Assembly (NCBI GenBank): GCA_031772625.1
Contig: CM062819.1
Coordinates: 827,235,503-827,299,502 of the forward strand
Reading direction: 5' to 3'
DNA from: Pinus tabuliformis
Lineage: Eukaryota > Streptophyta > Pinopsida > Pinales > Pinaceae
Length of the DNA: 64,000 nt
This document shows, piece after piece, positions 1 to 10,341 of the stretch. The notes under the pieces are model-generated. The model saw only the letters and a list, made by a program, of their open reading frames with translations, searched no databases and was not told where the DNA came from. Made by a program: the position numbers and the translations under genes. The first letter of the stretch is position 1. The number at the start of each line of letters is the position of its first letter.

Positions 1-373
1 TGTGCAATTGGAAGAAATTTGACTTTGTTTGACTTGGATAGAAGGAGCACATCATCAAGACAGTTTGGCTTGGTCTTGGAAGGGTATTGGTCTTGGTCTA
101 GAGGTCTTGGAATTCGCCATTTGAAGAATCCATAAGAGAAAAGATTTGTGGGTTTTCCTCTCAAGAGTAGAGGTTTTGGCCCTGGCTCGCAGCCTACATC
201 TTGTGTCCTTGTGTACTATTGATCTTCATGTGTTTTGGTAGTTGTTTAATGATAAGAACAACATAATAATAAAAGAAAGTGTTAATAATCAAGAAAAAGT
301 AAAAACACATCACAAGCAGTTATCAAGTCTAAGAGAAATCACCCTAATTGTAGCCCTATTGACTTCTTTAACA
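1..373 (+). repeat. 3' part of the 5' LTR of Copia A
   Basis: The tract ends in TAACA directly before a primer-binding site at 374-385, as an LTR should. Its end (around 165-215, 'ccctggctcgcagcctac...cttgtgtcc') resembles a second LTR-like end near 48530-48575, which suggests one LTR family. The left end lies outside the window, so length and target duplication cannot be judged. Confidence 0.6.
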
Positions 374-385
374 TGGTGTCAAAGC
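374..385 (+). other. Primer-binding site of Copia A (iMet type, diverged)
   Basis: TGGTGTCAAAGC follows the LTR end and differs from the usual plant TGGTATCAGAGC at two positions. It fixes element A as plus strand. Confidence 0.6.
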
Positions 386-1259
386 TAAGGTTGACAAAGG
401 GCATGAGATCACTACATCCTTGAAGAAGTTATGGAAGTTCTCATTGAAGCAGTTTTCTATGATCACAAGACACATCAAGCAAGGCATCGAAGTATTTAAG
501 GATCTCCTATCATCAATCAAGACCTCTACCAAGGACGAAAGATTAATCTCAGCACTTACAGGTACTTTTGAAGATGAAAATATTTGGGTAACTGAGAGTG
601 GAGCATATAGATATCTGATAGGTGAACATAAACAATTGAAGACTCCATCAAGAGGAAAATCTTCTTATTCGATCGAACTTGGAGACAAAAAGAGTTATGC
701 AGTAAGAGGAATTGGATCAACTTTGTTGGAGCTCGAAGATGGAGGAAACATCTCAACAACATTTTATTTGTTCCAGGTTTGAAGAAAAATTTACTTTCTA
801 TTTCATGCTTAGAAGATAAAGGAGATAAAATTGCTTTTATAGATGGAAAAGTTATGGTGTGGGATAAGGGCTCTAGCATCAACAATGCAAAAGTTATTGG
901 GATTCGTGAAGGAAGACTCTACAGATTACTTACCCCTCTCTCTCAAGCCTTGGTTCACATTGAAGTCAGTCCATGTGAGCTTTGGCATAGAAGGTTTGGA
1001 CACCTTCATTACAAAATCTTACCAACTCTAAATTCAATGGTGAATGGCATCCCTGAATTAAAGGAGGATCATGAACGAATTTTCAAGGGATATGGATTAG
1101 GGGAAAATGTAAAGAAACCTTTTGGAAGCAAAGCTTCAAGAGCTAAAGAAATCCTAGATCTCATTCACTTTGATGTTTGTGGTTGTATGTCTACAAAATC
1201 CCTTGGAGGACATTGATACCATGTAACCTTCATTGACGACCACTCAAGGAAGACTTGGA
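386..1259 (+). pseudogene. Copia A protease, GAG-pre-integrase and integrase start, decayed
   Basis: Most of gag is missing: only about 150 nt lie between the primer site and protease-like sequence. From about 583 the frame reads NIWVTESGAYRYLIG, a degenerate version of the Copia protease motif (normally W-x-x-DSGA-x-x-H), so the catalytic Asp is lost. After a frameshift near 780 there is a protease tail (LKKNLLSISCLED), a GAG-pre-integrase domain (LWHRRFGHLHY) and the start of the integrase core (LDLIHFDVCG). The second Cys pair of the zinc-binding domain is degraded. At 1219-1259 the frame reads HVTFIDDHSRKTW and stops abruptly where element B is inserted; it resumes at 9026. It is a dead copy. 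Confidence 0.8.
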
Positions 1260-1750
1260 TGTTGGAATTTCTAAGTCTAACTGTCAAAAACCCTTCATGT
1301 AAGTTTTTGATTTATTTCTGCCTACTTGTTCTGATTAATTAACAAGTTATTTACCATGTAAATACTGAAATAAATACAAGTACATACGCAACACATTGCA
1401 GATCATCAACTGAAGAAAACAAAACAAGCACACAAGTGACACCGTTGTTTTTGGACCAATGTCCCCGAAAAAACCCAATGCGGAATTAAGCAGTTTCAAA
1501 ATACAATTTGAGTGCCAAAACCGGCTCATCCAACAGAGAATAATCTCGGCAGTAGTACCTCTCAGTCGGACAGAGATGTTCCGGCTAAAACCCTAGATAA
1601 AGACTCCAACAGCTCCCAGCTCCAATCTGCCCCATGAAAACCCCAGCGTCAGCCTCTAGGGACTGCGTCAGCCTTTCTGGCCCATTGTCTGCCCAACATC
1701 ACCCTAGCTCACCCTGCGTCAGCCTCTGGAGGCACTGCGTCAGCCCTTAG
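1260..1750 (-). repeat. 3' LTR of element B, first segment
   Basis: It matches the first part of the 7934-9025 LTR in plus-strand order, up to the CTTAG duplication where element C begins. It contains repeated CTGCGTCA units (TGACGCAG on the sense strand of the element) near 1640-1745. Confidence 0.9.
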
Positions 1751-2517
1751 TGATCCAGGTGGATGTTGGTGGCCACCCACCTATCCCATTTGGACCCCCA
1801 CAACTGTCTCTTTCAGTTTTTCTGTTTCCTTAATTATAGCACAGTTTACTATTTTTAGCAGTTTTCGGGTCCTAAACTTCTGGAGCCGTTTTGAGGCCCT
1901 AAACGACGTTTTTTTGGGAAATCCACCGCCAGCGATTTTTCTGCCTAAAAATCGTCTTTTCCGTCGTAGTCCTCGGAGAGATCTTTCCAACGGGCTATCA
2001 TGCGCGTCAAACGGAGATAGTACGACCAATTCGCGACCCCGGGAAGTTGATGTACCAACTTACCCAAAAACGGGGCCCACAATGTGGCGTTTCATCTTCT
2101 AGGGTTAGGTTTTGGAATGTGAAGGGTTTTCCATTGTTTCTCAGCAATAAATAGGCCCTCGAGCCTCATTGTAACACAGTTTTTGCAGAACAGTTCAGAG
2201 GCATGTAGCCGACACATCTCTTCTCAGAGATAAGCTACCATCGCCCTAGCTGGTTTATTTTCATTACTATTTTAAATAAAAGTTTCTTTGTGGTTTTGTT
2301 TATTAGGCATTCTCCCTATTTTTCTTCTGGCAATTCAACTTTTCAGATCTTGGGGGTCTCTACCCCAAGATCCATTTCAATTTTTCAGATCTTGGGGGTC
2401 TTTCCCCCAAGATCCATTTCAATCTTTTAGATCTTGGGGGTCTCCTCCCCAAGATCCGGAAAAGTGGTCGTTTTCAATCTTTTAGATCTTGAAGGCCTCC
2501 CCCTAAGATTCGGATCA
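1751..2517 (+). repeat. 5' LTR of element C
   Basis: 767 bp. A TATA-like AATAAATAG lies near 2145. The first ~500 bp match the 3' LTR closely, but after GCCCTAGCTGG (about 2250) the two LTRs are unrelated: this one carries a 42-bp hairpin array (2340-2512) and the other does not. Confidence 0.9.
2340..2512 (+). repeat. Four-copy tandem hairpin array in the 5' LTR of C
   Basis: Four units of about 42 bp start near 2346, 2388, 2430 and 2484. Each is a stem of GATCTTGGGG against CCCCAAGATC with a short loop, separated by CATTTCAATTTTTCA-like spacers; the last is degenerate. The array ends five bases before the LTR end and immediately upstream of the primer site. Confidence 0.85.
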
Positions 2518-2518
2518 G

Positions 2519-2530
2519 TGGTATCAGAGC
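2519..2530 (+). other. Primer-binding site of element C
   Basis: TGGTATCAGAGC, a perfect iMet-type site, one base after the 5' LTR end. Confidence 0.9.
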
Positions 2531-2558
2531 GGTCTGCTTTTTCTCTGTTTTTCTTTGC

Positions 2559-4613
2559 ATGTCCCCAACGAGGTCGGGATATAAGGAGTTAGGTCTGGAA
2601 CTGGTCGAACCTTTGCAAGACCAGCCTTGCAAATCTCGACGACCTCCCATGGCGGATGAGAAGAAAAACGAGGGGGCAGGAGATCCTATCAAAATCTTGC
2701 TCGAAGAAGCCCTCAAGCGACAAAGGAACGCGATGATGGACAGCTTTGCCCAAATCCTTTAGCGGCTACCTAGAGGCGACGCATCGGCTTCCAACAGCTA
2801 CTCTGGAAATGCCACACCGTTTAAGGTACAAGTTAATTTTGAAATCCCCATATTCAAGGGTCAAATAGACGCAGATGCCGTAGATAAATGGTTAAATCTG
2901 CTCGATGGGTATTTTTCTGTTCATGAATTTTCAAGTCGGGAAAAGATTGTTTTCGCTCTTCTCAAAGCAGCCCCCCACGTCAAGGACTGGTGGGAAACCT
3001 ACTGCGAACAGAAGGATGAAAGTACAGGCTCACTGTTTTCAGCCGCACCCACTTGGAATGACTTCCGGGATGCCATCAAGGAGCAGTACTACCCTATCAA
3101 AAGCTATGAGGACAAATACATCAAATGGACCACACTGCGGCAGGGACGAGACCAAGATGTGCCGGAGTTCACAAACATTTTTCATACCCTTCGCACACAG
3201 TTGGGTATCAAAGATTCTGAGCTGCATCTGGTACTCAAATACCGCGGCTGCCTACACAGATACATCCAGGAAGAGATGGATTTCTTGAACATCTCCTCAC
3301 TCAGCACAGCATACCGATACGCTGTCAAAATCGAGCAAAAGTTCAAACAGAAGAAGCGAGACTTTGGATCTGCAAGTCCAAAGCCAAAAGGACAAAGCCA
3401 AGGCGGGGTGACCCAAGATAACCCATCGAAGCCGCAAGAAAAGAACAACACCACGAAGCCGAAGAAGGACACACGAAAGTGGTGTGAGTTCCACAAGAGT
3501 CCCACTCATAACACAAGTGAGTGTCGGACCAAGCAGTCGTTGGTGGCTGAGTTGAAGGCTTCCGAATCAGATGCATGTTCCGACACTGAGTCAGAACCCG
3601 ACAAGGGGAATGACAAAGGGAAGCAGATCATTGATGCGGATCCCAGCGCCATTGTTGCTACTGCCAAGATCCAGAAAAATGAGCCCGAAGATCCAGAGGA
3701 GGGGGAACGTCTTTTCCACTCACAGATGTGGGTGAAGGGTTCGCCGCTGCAATTCATTGTCGACAGTGGCAGCCAAAAGAACCTCATTTCAGCAGAGGTC
3801 GTGAAGCGGTTGGGCCTACCAACTACACCACACCCACAGCCGTACAGTATCGGTTGGCTTCACGAAGGACGAGATCTCAAAGTTCGCCAGCAGTGCTGCC
3901 TTCCCTACAGCATCAAGCCCTTCACAGACGAGGTATTGTGTGATGTTACACCTCTGGATGTTTGTGATGTACTATTAGGCCAACCATACTTGTGGAGGCG
4001 ACATGCTGTGTATGAGTCAAGGCCTTGCACTGTCATCATTTCTTTGGATAATTCATTATACAGGATACCGGAGGTAGCCCCACCTACCGCCACCTCTTTG
4101 ATCGCTGCTACGAAAGGCAGCAAGCTCATCTCACAGACTAGGAAATTTATTTTCTGTCTGGTTCGCTCCCAAAGTAAGGGAAAGATCGTTGCTACATCCA
4201 TGACCCCCGCGAAGGGTTCTTCCACACAGCAGCAGCAACAGAGGGATACAGTCGTGACAGAACATAGGAACAACTTCTCCTTACCCGGAGGGGTACCACA
4301 CAAGTTTCAGGTGGGCGATAAAGTTTGTTTACATTTGCAGAGGGAGCGCCTTACCAAAACCCATCAGAAACTCAGACCACTTCGACATGGTCCTTACACC
4401 AGTAACAAGGCTACGGGAAACAATGCTTTGAAGCACAGCATTCCTCCATTCCTTCGCTTGCACCGAGTGTTCAATGTGGACCGTCGCCGACCATGCTCCC
4501 CACCATTTCTGGACACATCAGAGATTGCAGAACAGCTCACCAAAGACCCAGCTCAGCAGAAGCTTCCTCATCTCAGGGAGGAACTCAACGTAATGGGGAC
4601 CATTGCTTCCTAA
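2559..4613 (+). pseudogene. Gag-protease fused to integrase C-terminal tail, one amber codon (element C)
   Basis: One frame of 684 codons runs from ATG 2559 to TAA 4611-4613, broken only by TAG at 2760-2762 (codon 68), in a place where CAG would fit. Residues about 90-210 are a Ty3/Gypsy gag (FKGQIDADAVDKWLNLL, then VKDWWETY and FRDAIKEQYYP). A CX2H...C zinc-binding motif lies near residues 309-322 (CEFHKSPTHNTSEC). A retroviral-type aspartic protease follows, with FIVDSGSQKNLIS at about 399-411 and VLLGQPYLWR downstream. Around residues 530-570 the sequence passes directly to an integrase C-terminal tail (FQVGDKVCLHLQ...GPYT...LHRVFNVD). Reverse transcriptase, RNase H and the integrase core are absent, yet the frame continues through the join. 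It would need enzymes in trans. Confidence 0.85.
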
Positions 4614-4624
4614 GGGGGGAGGAA
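4612..4624 (+). other. Polypurine tract of element C
   Basis: AAGGGGGGAGGAA overlaps the stop codon of the frame and abuts the 3' LTR start at 4625. Confidence 0.9.
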
Positions 4625-5258
4625 TGATCCAGGTGGATGTTGGTGGCCACCCACCTATCCCATTTGGACCCCCACAACTGTCTCTTTCAGTTTTTCTGTT
4701 TCCTTAATTATAGCACAGTTTACTATTTTTAGCAGTTTTTCGGGTCCTAAACTTCTGGAGCCGTTTTGAGGCCCTAAACGACGTTTTTTTGGGAAATCCA
4801 CCGCCAGCGATTTTTTTGTCTAAAAATCGTCTTTTCTGTCGTAGTCCTCAGAGAGATCTTTCCAACGGGCTATCATGCGCGTCAAACGAAGATAGTACGA
4901 CCAATTCGCGACCCCGGGAAGTTGATGTACCAACTTACCCAAAAACGTGGCCCACAATGTGGCGTTTCATCTTCTAGGGTTAGGTTTTGGAATGTGAAGG
5001 GTTTTCCATTGTTTCTCAGCAATAAATAGGCCCTCGAGCCTCATTGTAACACAGTGTTTGCAGAACAGTTAAGAGGCATGTAGCCGACACATCTCTTCTC
5101 AGAGATAAGCTACCATCGCCCTAGCTGGGTTATTTCCATTTCTATTTGTAAGCATATTTCAGTATTTTACAGTAATGAAATGAAGTATTATTTCCGCTGC
5201 ATATTTTTCTTTATGGTTATCTCTATATTTTATTGCGTTCTTGTTTAAATCCGGATCA
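4625..5258 (+). repeat. 3' LTR of element C
   Basis: 634 bp. It begins TGATCCAGG and ends GGATCA before the CTTAG duplication. Its distal part after about 5130 is A/T rich and unrelated to the 5' LTR's hairpin array. Confidence 0.9.
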
Positions 5259-5263
5259 CTTAG

Positions 5264-5853
5264 AGCCTCTGTGTCACCCACGCTGGCTCTCTAAGGCTCT
5301 GCGCAACTCCTAGCTGGCTCTGCGTGAGCCCTAGCTGGCTCTGCGTGAACCTCTGGCTGCCTCTGCGTCCCTCTCTCTCAGATTCTGCGTTGATCCTCCT
5401 AGTACTATCTCTGCCTCTCTGCTTCTATATTCACTACCCCTCGACTGCAACTCTGATCACTCTTTCAACTTCCTCAGCAAACCCTGCCCCAGAAAAATCA
5501 AAATCTTGATCAACTCAATGTGTTCTCCAAGTGACCCTCAAGCCTACTCTTATACTTTTCTTGTTGACAATTCAACAGCCGAGATTAAGTCCCTAATCAA
5601 CGACTAAGATTAATTCTGGATTGATCCATGACTTTTGGACCCTTCTAACACAGTTTTATATTAATTCACATTAATATTTTAATTTTCCTAAATTTAAACT
5701 TAGGGACTTCATTAAAAATATAATTATTTTAATATCTCTCGAACTGTTTAGAATCTGCCCAAACCATTTTCTGGGTATTGAAGGTCTCATGTGCCTTAGC
5801 CTCTCCACCAATTTTCATGGCTAGAGCACATCCGATGCTACCCCAAATCAACA
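5264..5853 (-). repeat. 3' LTR of element B, second segment
   Basis: It continues the LTR after element C and matches 8445-9025. It ends ...AAATCAACA at 5853 and is followed by the element's polypurine tract. The combined length with 1260-1750 is 1,081 bp against 1,092 bp for the other LTR. Confidence 0.9.
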
Positions 5854-5863
5854 CTCCCTCTTA
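5854..5863 (-). other. Polypurine tract of element B
   Basis: On the minus strand, AAGAGGGAG abuts the LTR start TGTTGATTT. This is the expected plus-strand priming site and agrees with the minus orientation. Confidence 0.7.
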
Positions 5864-6482
5864 GCGAGGACTGTGCTCTAGTAATACTCCTAACTGAGCA
5901 TCACCCTGATCATCTGGCATCGATCCTTATGTTGATGCTAGGCCTGCTACCCAACATCCTCTGAAGTTGTTGCATCATGTACTGCTACCCATAGCCCTGC
6001 CACTACCATTGTTGCATCTGTACAACAACTCCCTCTACATCCGTGCTGTTACCCATGGCTCTACCACTGCCACTACTGCATCTACACTGCAATCCCTCTC
6101 ATCATGCTGCATTGTGTTTTCCATAGCATTGCCACTGCTAACTACTGTACTACAACTCAGTTACTGAGAAGTAAGTAACTGATCTCCCAACTCTGACATC
6201 TTTGTCAAGCTAGAGATACCCTCGATGCTAAAACTCCCTATCGCTGACAAGTGCTCCCTCTCTGACCTCTACGCTGCTGCAACAACTCCATGTATCTCGC
6301 ACTGCTGCCTCACGCTGTCCTGGGAATCCTGCACTGTAGCTCCCTCTGATGCTCCAACAGCATCCGTCTCTACTGACATTCGCCAGTACTGCTACTCCTC
6401 TTTGGGGCTCCCGTGGCAAGGTATAATCCAAGAGGCAGAGTACCTCGAGGATCCTACCCCTCATCTCCTGTAGTCCATCTGA
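5864..6482 (-). other. Non-coding 3' interior of element B
   Basis: About 620 bp between the gag end and the polypurine tract has a CTG/CAG-biased, low-complexity texture (repeated ACTGC-type words) and no pol homology that I can recognise. A similar tract follows the LTR of element D at 10342-10800, so it looks like a family feature and not random filler. Confidence 0.5.
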
Positions 6483-7352
6483 CTACCAGTCGATGTCTCC
6501 CCACTTCCGCTCAAGTGGCATGTGAGCACTCATGGCACAGTCATCATCTGTCTCCACTTCCTTCTCCACCCTTGCTGGCACAGCCTTGCTCTCGAAAGCC
6601 TCTCCCTTGCTCTTCTTCCTCGAACATTGGCTCCCATAGTGACCCAGTTCCCCACAGTTGAAGCATTTGACCTTGGAGAGGTCCTCCTTCTTCTGTTTGT
6701 CCTCCTTTCCTTCAGATGCTAGGGCAGCGTCCTCCTCTTCCTCCTTCTTGATTTTGATCCCCTTGCCGCTGCTTCCCACCTTGCTTAGCCTTCTGATCTC
6801 TTCTTAGCGAAGAGCCGCCCACATTTCCTCCCAATCTGGAGGGGTCACCTTGCCCAGTATGCTCTAGACAAACACCTCCCAGTCTTTTGAGACTACGTTC
6901 AGGGCCGTTCTCACCATCAATTCTTGATCCGGCATGGCCCCTATGGAAGTCAGTTGATCTCGGATCTCTTTCAATCGACTGAGGAAGGTGTCTATCTGCT
7001 CCCCTTTCTGCATCTAGTATGACCGCAGCTGATTTTCAAGTAGCATCCTTGTCTGCACAAAAGTATGCTTGTACAATTTCTTTAGGGACTCCCACATCTC
7101 ATTTTCCGTGTCCTTTTCGGAAATATGTGGTACTACATGGTCCTTAACCCCGTCAAGGATGATGCTCTTGGCCCTCGCCATTGCCTCCTCGTACTTGTCG
7201 TTCTCAGCTGGGTCAACTGGGATAGCTATCATCCTCAAGGCGAAGTGCTTGACACGATTCCTGTCTAGAACAGAAAAGATTTTGGCCTTCCAGACTACAA
7301 AGTTTGAGGCTCTATCCCGTCTGTCCTGGTCTCTTACCTCGTTCATTGCCAT
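6483..7352 (-). pseudogene. Copia-type gag (UBN2 family) with zinc knuckle, element B
   Basis: One frame runs from ATG at 7352 to the stop at 6483 (290 codons). It is broken by three nonsense codons, TAG at 7016-7014, TAG at 6866-6864 and TAA at 6806-6804, with no frameshift. Residues 10-120 match Copia gag (NFVVWKAKIFSVLDR, then a MWESLKKLY motif). The middle (EQIDTFLSRLKEIRDQL) is typical UBN2. The C-terminal part carries a full zinc knuckle, CFNCGELGHYGSQC (C-X2-C-X4-H-X4-C), preceded by a charged K/E stretch. All three stops are explained by C-to-T change in Gln codons. Gag would form the nucleocapsid particle. Confidence 0.88.
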
Positions 7353-7921
7353 CTCGTTGCTCCTCTACTTCCCTCCAGGAAGTTCTTGGTGTGACTCCCT
7401 ATGAGCCTCGATTTCCCTCCTGGAAACCCTTTTGCCAATGTCGAGATGCCCCCACTTCGACCATTAGTGCAATTGCACCACTGGTCCGGATTTCTTGGCT
7501 AGAAATCCTCGGTAGCAACTCCCTCCTCCTTGGTCTTGCCCTGTTAGGTATTGTTCTGACTACAGTACCCCACCAACTTCACTCTAGAACTTACCCACAG
7601 CCTCCTAAGCCCCAACAAACTGAGGGTTAGAGCTTTTAGGCTCTGCGCAAACCCGACACTAGCAAAATCCGCACCTCCTGGCAACAAGCGTCTATCCTTC
7701 CTGACTGAGAAAGATGATCACGCACTGCGTAGGTCGAGTCGGCTCCCCTCTGCCACTGTGCTAATCCTCTTCCCAGCTCAAACTTGATGACGCAGGCACT
7801 GCGTCACCCCTTCCTTGTTGCTTCTCTGCTAGGAATAGCTTTTGTCACTCGAGACAACTATTTTCTGTTGTTGCTGCTCTGCTCAACTGATGTCCTCAGT
7901 TCTCCTGTGATCTGCAACCAC

Positions 7922-7933
7922 AATCTGATACCA
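7922..7933 (-). other. Primer-binding site of element B
   Basis: On the minus strand TGGTATCAGATT follows the LTR end directly. It is close to the iMet-type site (TGGTATCAGAGC) and fixes the orientation. Confidence 0.8.
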
Positions 7934-9025
7934 TGTTGGAATTTCTAAGTCTAGCTGTTAGAAACCCTTCATGTACTTTTCTTATTTATTTATGCCTACG
8001 TGTTCTAATTAATTAAAAAGTTATTTACCATGTAAATACTGAAAATAAGTACAAGTACATGCTCAACACATTACAAACTGAAGGAAACAAAACAAGCACA
8101 AAAGTGACACCATTGTTTTTGGACCAATGTCCTCGGAAAAACCCAATGTGGGAAAACCAGTGCAGCTATCTGAGGGTTTTAATTATTAAGCAGTTTCAAA
8201 ATACAATCTCTGTTCCAAAACCAGCTCACCCAACAAAGAATAATCTCGACAGTAGTACCTCTCAGTCGAAGACAGATGTTCCAGCTGAAACCCCGGATAA
8301 ACACTCTGACAGCTCCCAGCTCCAATCTGCCCCACAAAAACCCTAGCATCAGCCTCTAGGGACTGTGTCAGCCCTTTCTAGCCTAACATCTGCCCAGCGT
8401 CACCCTAGCTCGCCCTACGTCAGCCTCTGGAGGCACTGCGTCAGCCCTTAGAGCCTATGGGTCACCCATGTTGGCTCTCTTAGGCACTGCACAGCTCCCA
8501 GCTACCTCTGCGTGAGCCTTAGCTGGCTCTAAGTCTCTCTCTCCTGGCTTTTGCACTGATCCTCCTAGTACTATCTCTGCCTCTCTGCTTTTGTATTTAC
8601 TGCCTCTCAGCTGCAACTCTGATCACTCTTTCGACTTCCTCAGCGAACCCTGCCCCAGAAAAATCGAAATCTTGATCAACTCGGTGTGTTCTCCAAGTGA
8701 CCCTCAAGCCTCCTCTTACACTTTTCTCGTTGACAATTCAACGGCTGAGATTAAGTTCCTAATCAATGGCTAAGATTAATTCTTGCTTGATCCATGACTT
8801 TTGGACCCTTCTAGTTCTAACACAGTTTTATATTAATTCACATTAATATTTTATTTTCCCAAAGTTTAGACTTAGGGACTCCATTAAAAATATTAATTAT
8901 TTTAATATATCTCAGACTGTTTAGAATCTGCCTAAACCATTTTTGGGTATTGGAGATCTCATGTGCCTTAGCCTCTCCACCAATTTTCGTGGCTAGAGCA
9001 CATCCGATGCTACCCCAAATCAACA
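7934..9025 (-). repeat. 5' LTR of element B
   Basis: 1,092 bp, TG...CA, pairing with the split LTR at 1260-1750/5264-5853. Read on the minus strand it contains an A/T-rich upstream part with a degenerate CCTAAGT/ACTTAGG hairpin and several TGACGCAG words in the second half. Confidence 0.92.
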
Positions 9026-9209
9026 TTGGATTTATTTACACAAGTCCAAGGATGAAGTATTCGAAAAATTTTCAAGAATTCAAAGCAGAAGTAGAGAATC
9101 TTACAAAAAAGAAAGATCAAGGTACTTAGATCCGATAATGGTGGAGAATACACATCAAAGGAACGTGTAGCTTTTTGTAAGGAGGATGGAATTAAGAGGG
9201 AGTTGATAG
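9026..9209 (+). pseudogene. Copia A integrase core, continuation
   Basis: It resumes exactly after the TTGGA duplication and reads W-I-Y-L-H-K-S-K-D-E-V-F. A frameshifted RSDNGGEY-like block follows (9127-9150, 'cttagatccgataatggtgg'), the second Asp of the DDE triad, and then GIKRE at 9189-9203. It stops at 9209 where the LTR of element D begins. The rest of A is not seen to the right. Confidence 0.75.
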
Positions 9210-10341
9210 TGTGAAAATTCCTAAACCCGAAATCCCTACTACAACAAACTAATGTTACTTCTCCTACTTGTTAGTCCATACAAGTTATTTACTGTGTTTT
9301 ATGGTAAATATCGAAGTAAATGCTACTGCAACCTTCACTTAATTAAAAATAATATGTTGAAACAAGAAACTGAACAGGAAAAGATACAACACAAGTGACA
9401 CTTATTTTTGGACAAATGTCCTCAAAAAAACCCAATGCGAGAAAACCGATGTAGCAAATCTGAGGGTTTTTATTATCAAGCATAAATTATTTCTCAATAC
9501 AAACTCTGGATGCCTTGCTGGCAATCCAGTACAAAGAATATCACTCGGAAAAAGAAATTAGTGAGAATACCTCACTCTACACTGCCAAGTCCCGGTTGAT
9601 CTGGCAGTTGAAACGAGTCCCCGGCTACCTCTGCGCTGCCCCTACGTAGTCACAGCGTGGGCCTGCGTCACTGCCTTAGAGGCATTGCGTCACCTCTCTA
9701 CTAGATCGATTTTCTCTCAAGAGCTTTGACTTCAGCCCTCCCGGCTCAGAACGTCAAACCCCTAGCAAAATCTCGGACTTCTGCTTGGAAGACACTGTGA
9801 TACTCTGCGTGAGCCCTTCCTGGCTCTGTCACCCTCACTAGGCATTGTGTTGCCTCCTCTACGTCTTTCTCAGCCTCTCTACGGTGTATTCTTGGCTCCG
9901 AAGACGATTCTCCAGCCAAAACTATCTCTGCCACTCTCTGCGTGATCACCACAAAATCACTGCACTGCTCTCTAGCTCAGCAATTCAATCTGATTGATCA
10001 ACTCTCTGTGTGTCTTCCAAATGACCCTCAAGCCTCCTTAAATAATCTTCGCGTTGACATTCAACGGCCCAAATTAGAAGCTAATCAATGGCTAAGATCA
10101 TTTCTGATTGATCCTCGTCTTCTTCTAGAAGTTACACCCACAGTTAGATTAATACCCATTAATTATTTTAATTTCCTAAGTTTAGACTTAGGGACCCATT
10201 AAAAATAATTAATTATTTTAATAAAATTGTCTCCAGGTGGAATTTTCCAAAACGCTTTCTGGGTTCTTTGGAATACATGTGCCCAAGCCTCCCCACAAAA
10301 TTTGAGACTTAGATTACATCCGATGCTACCAGAAATCAACG
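9210..10341 (-). repeat. LTR of Copia D (same superfamily as B)
   Basis: It begins TGTGAAAATTCC and ends ...GAAATCAACG (terminal CA mutated). On the minus strand it starts like TGTTGATTTCTGGTAGCATCGG, as B does. It contains the conserved hairpin CCTAAGTTTAGACTTAGG near 10176-10194, repeated TGACGCAG words near 9650-9700, and the U5 block with CGCATTGGG. It interrupts Copia A; the other end and target duplication were not found. Confidence 0.8.

Larger units (their letters stand above)
1751..5258 (+). mobile_element. Short Gypsy-type element C (gag-protease without RT)
   Basis: 3,508 bp, flanked by CTTAG at 1746-1750 and 5259-5263, inserted into the LTR of B. LTRs run 1751-2517 and 4625-5258, both beginning TGATCCAGG and ending GGATCA. 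A primer site (2519-2530) and polypurine tract (4612-4624) are present. The shared first ~500 bp of the LTRs differ at only a handful of sites, mostly C/T or G/A, so it is among the youngest insertions here. The interior codes for gag, protease and an integrase tail only. Confidence 0.93.
1260..9025 (-). mobile_element. Copia element B: gag-only, nested in A
   Basis: The 7,766-bp insertion is flanked by TTGGA at 1255-1259 and 9026-9030. Removing it restores A's integrase reading T-W-I-Y. It has two LTRs of about 1.08-1.09 kb that begin TG and end CA (1260-1750 plus 5264-5853, and 7934-9025). A primer site and polypurine tract place it on the minus strand. Apart from the nested element C, the interior (5854-7933, 2.08 kb) holds gag only; protease, integrase and reverse transcriptase are absent. 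It fits the non-autonomous gag-bearing class of LTR elements (TR-GAG-like), dependent on enzymes from a full-length relative. Confidence 0.92.

Noticed and set aside
2519..2530. tRNA-like sequences
   Set aside because: All such matches (also 51140, 20401, 26977, 59267) are 12-14 base primer sites beside LTRs, with no tRNA gene body.
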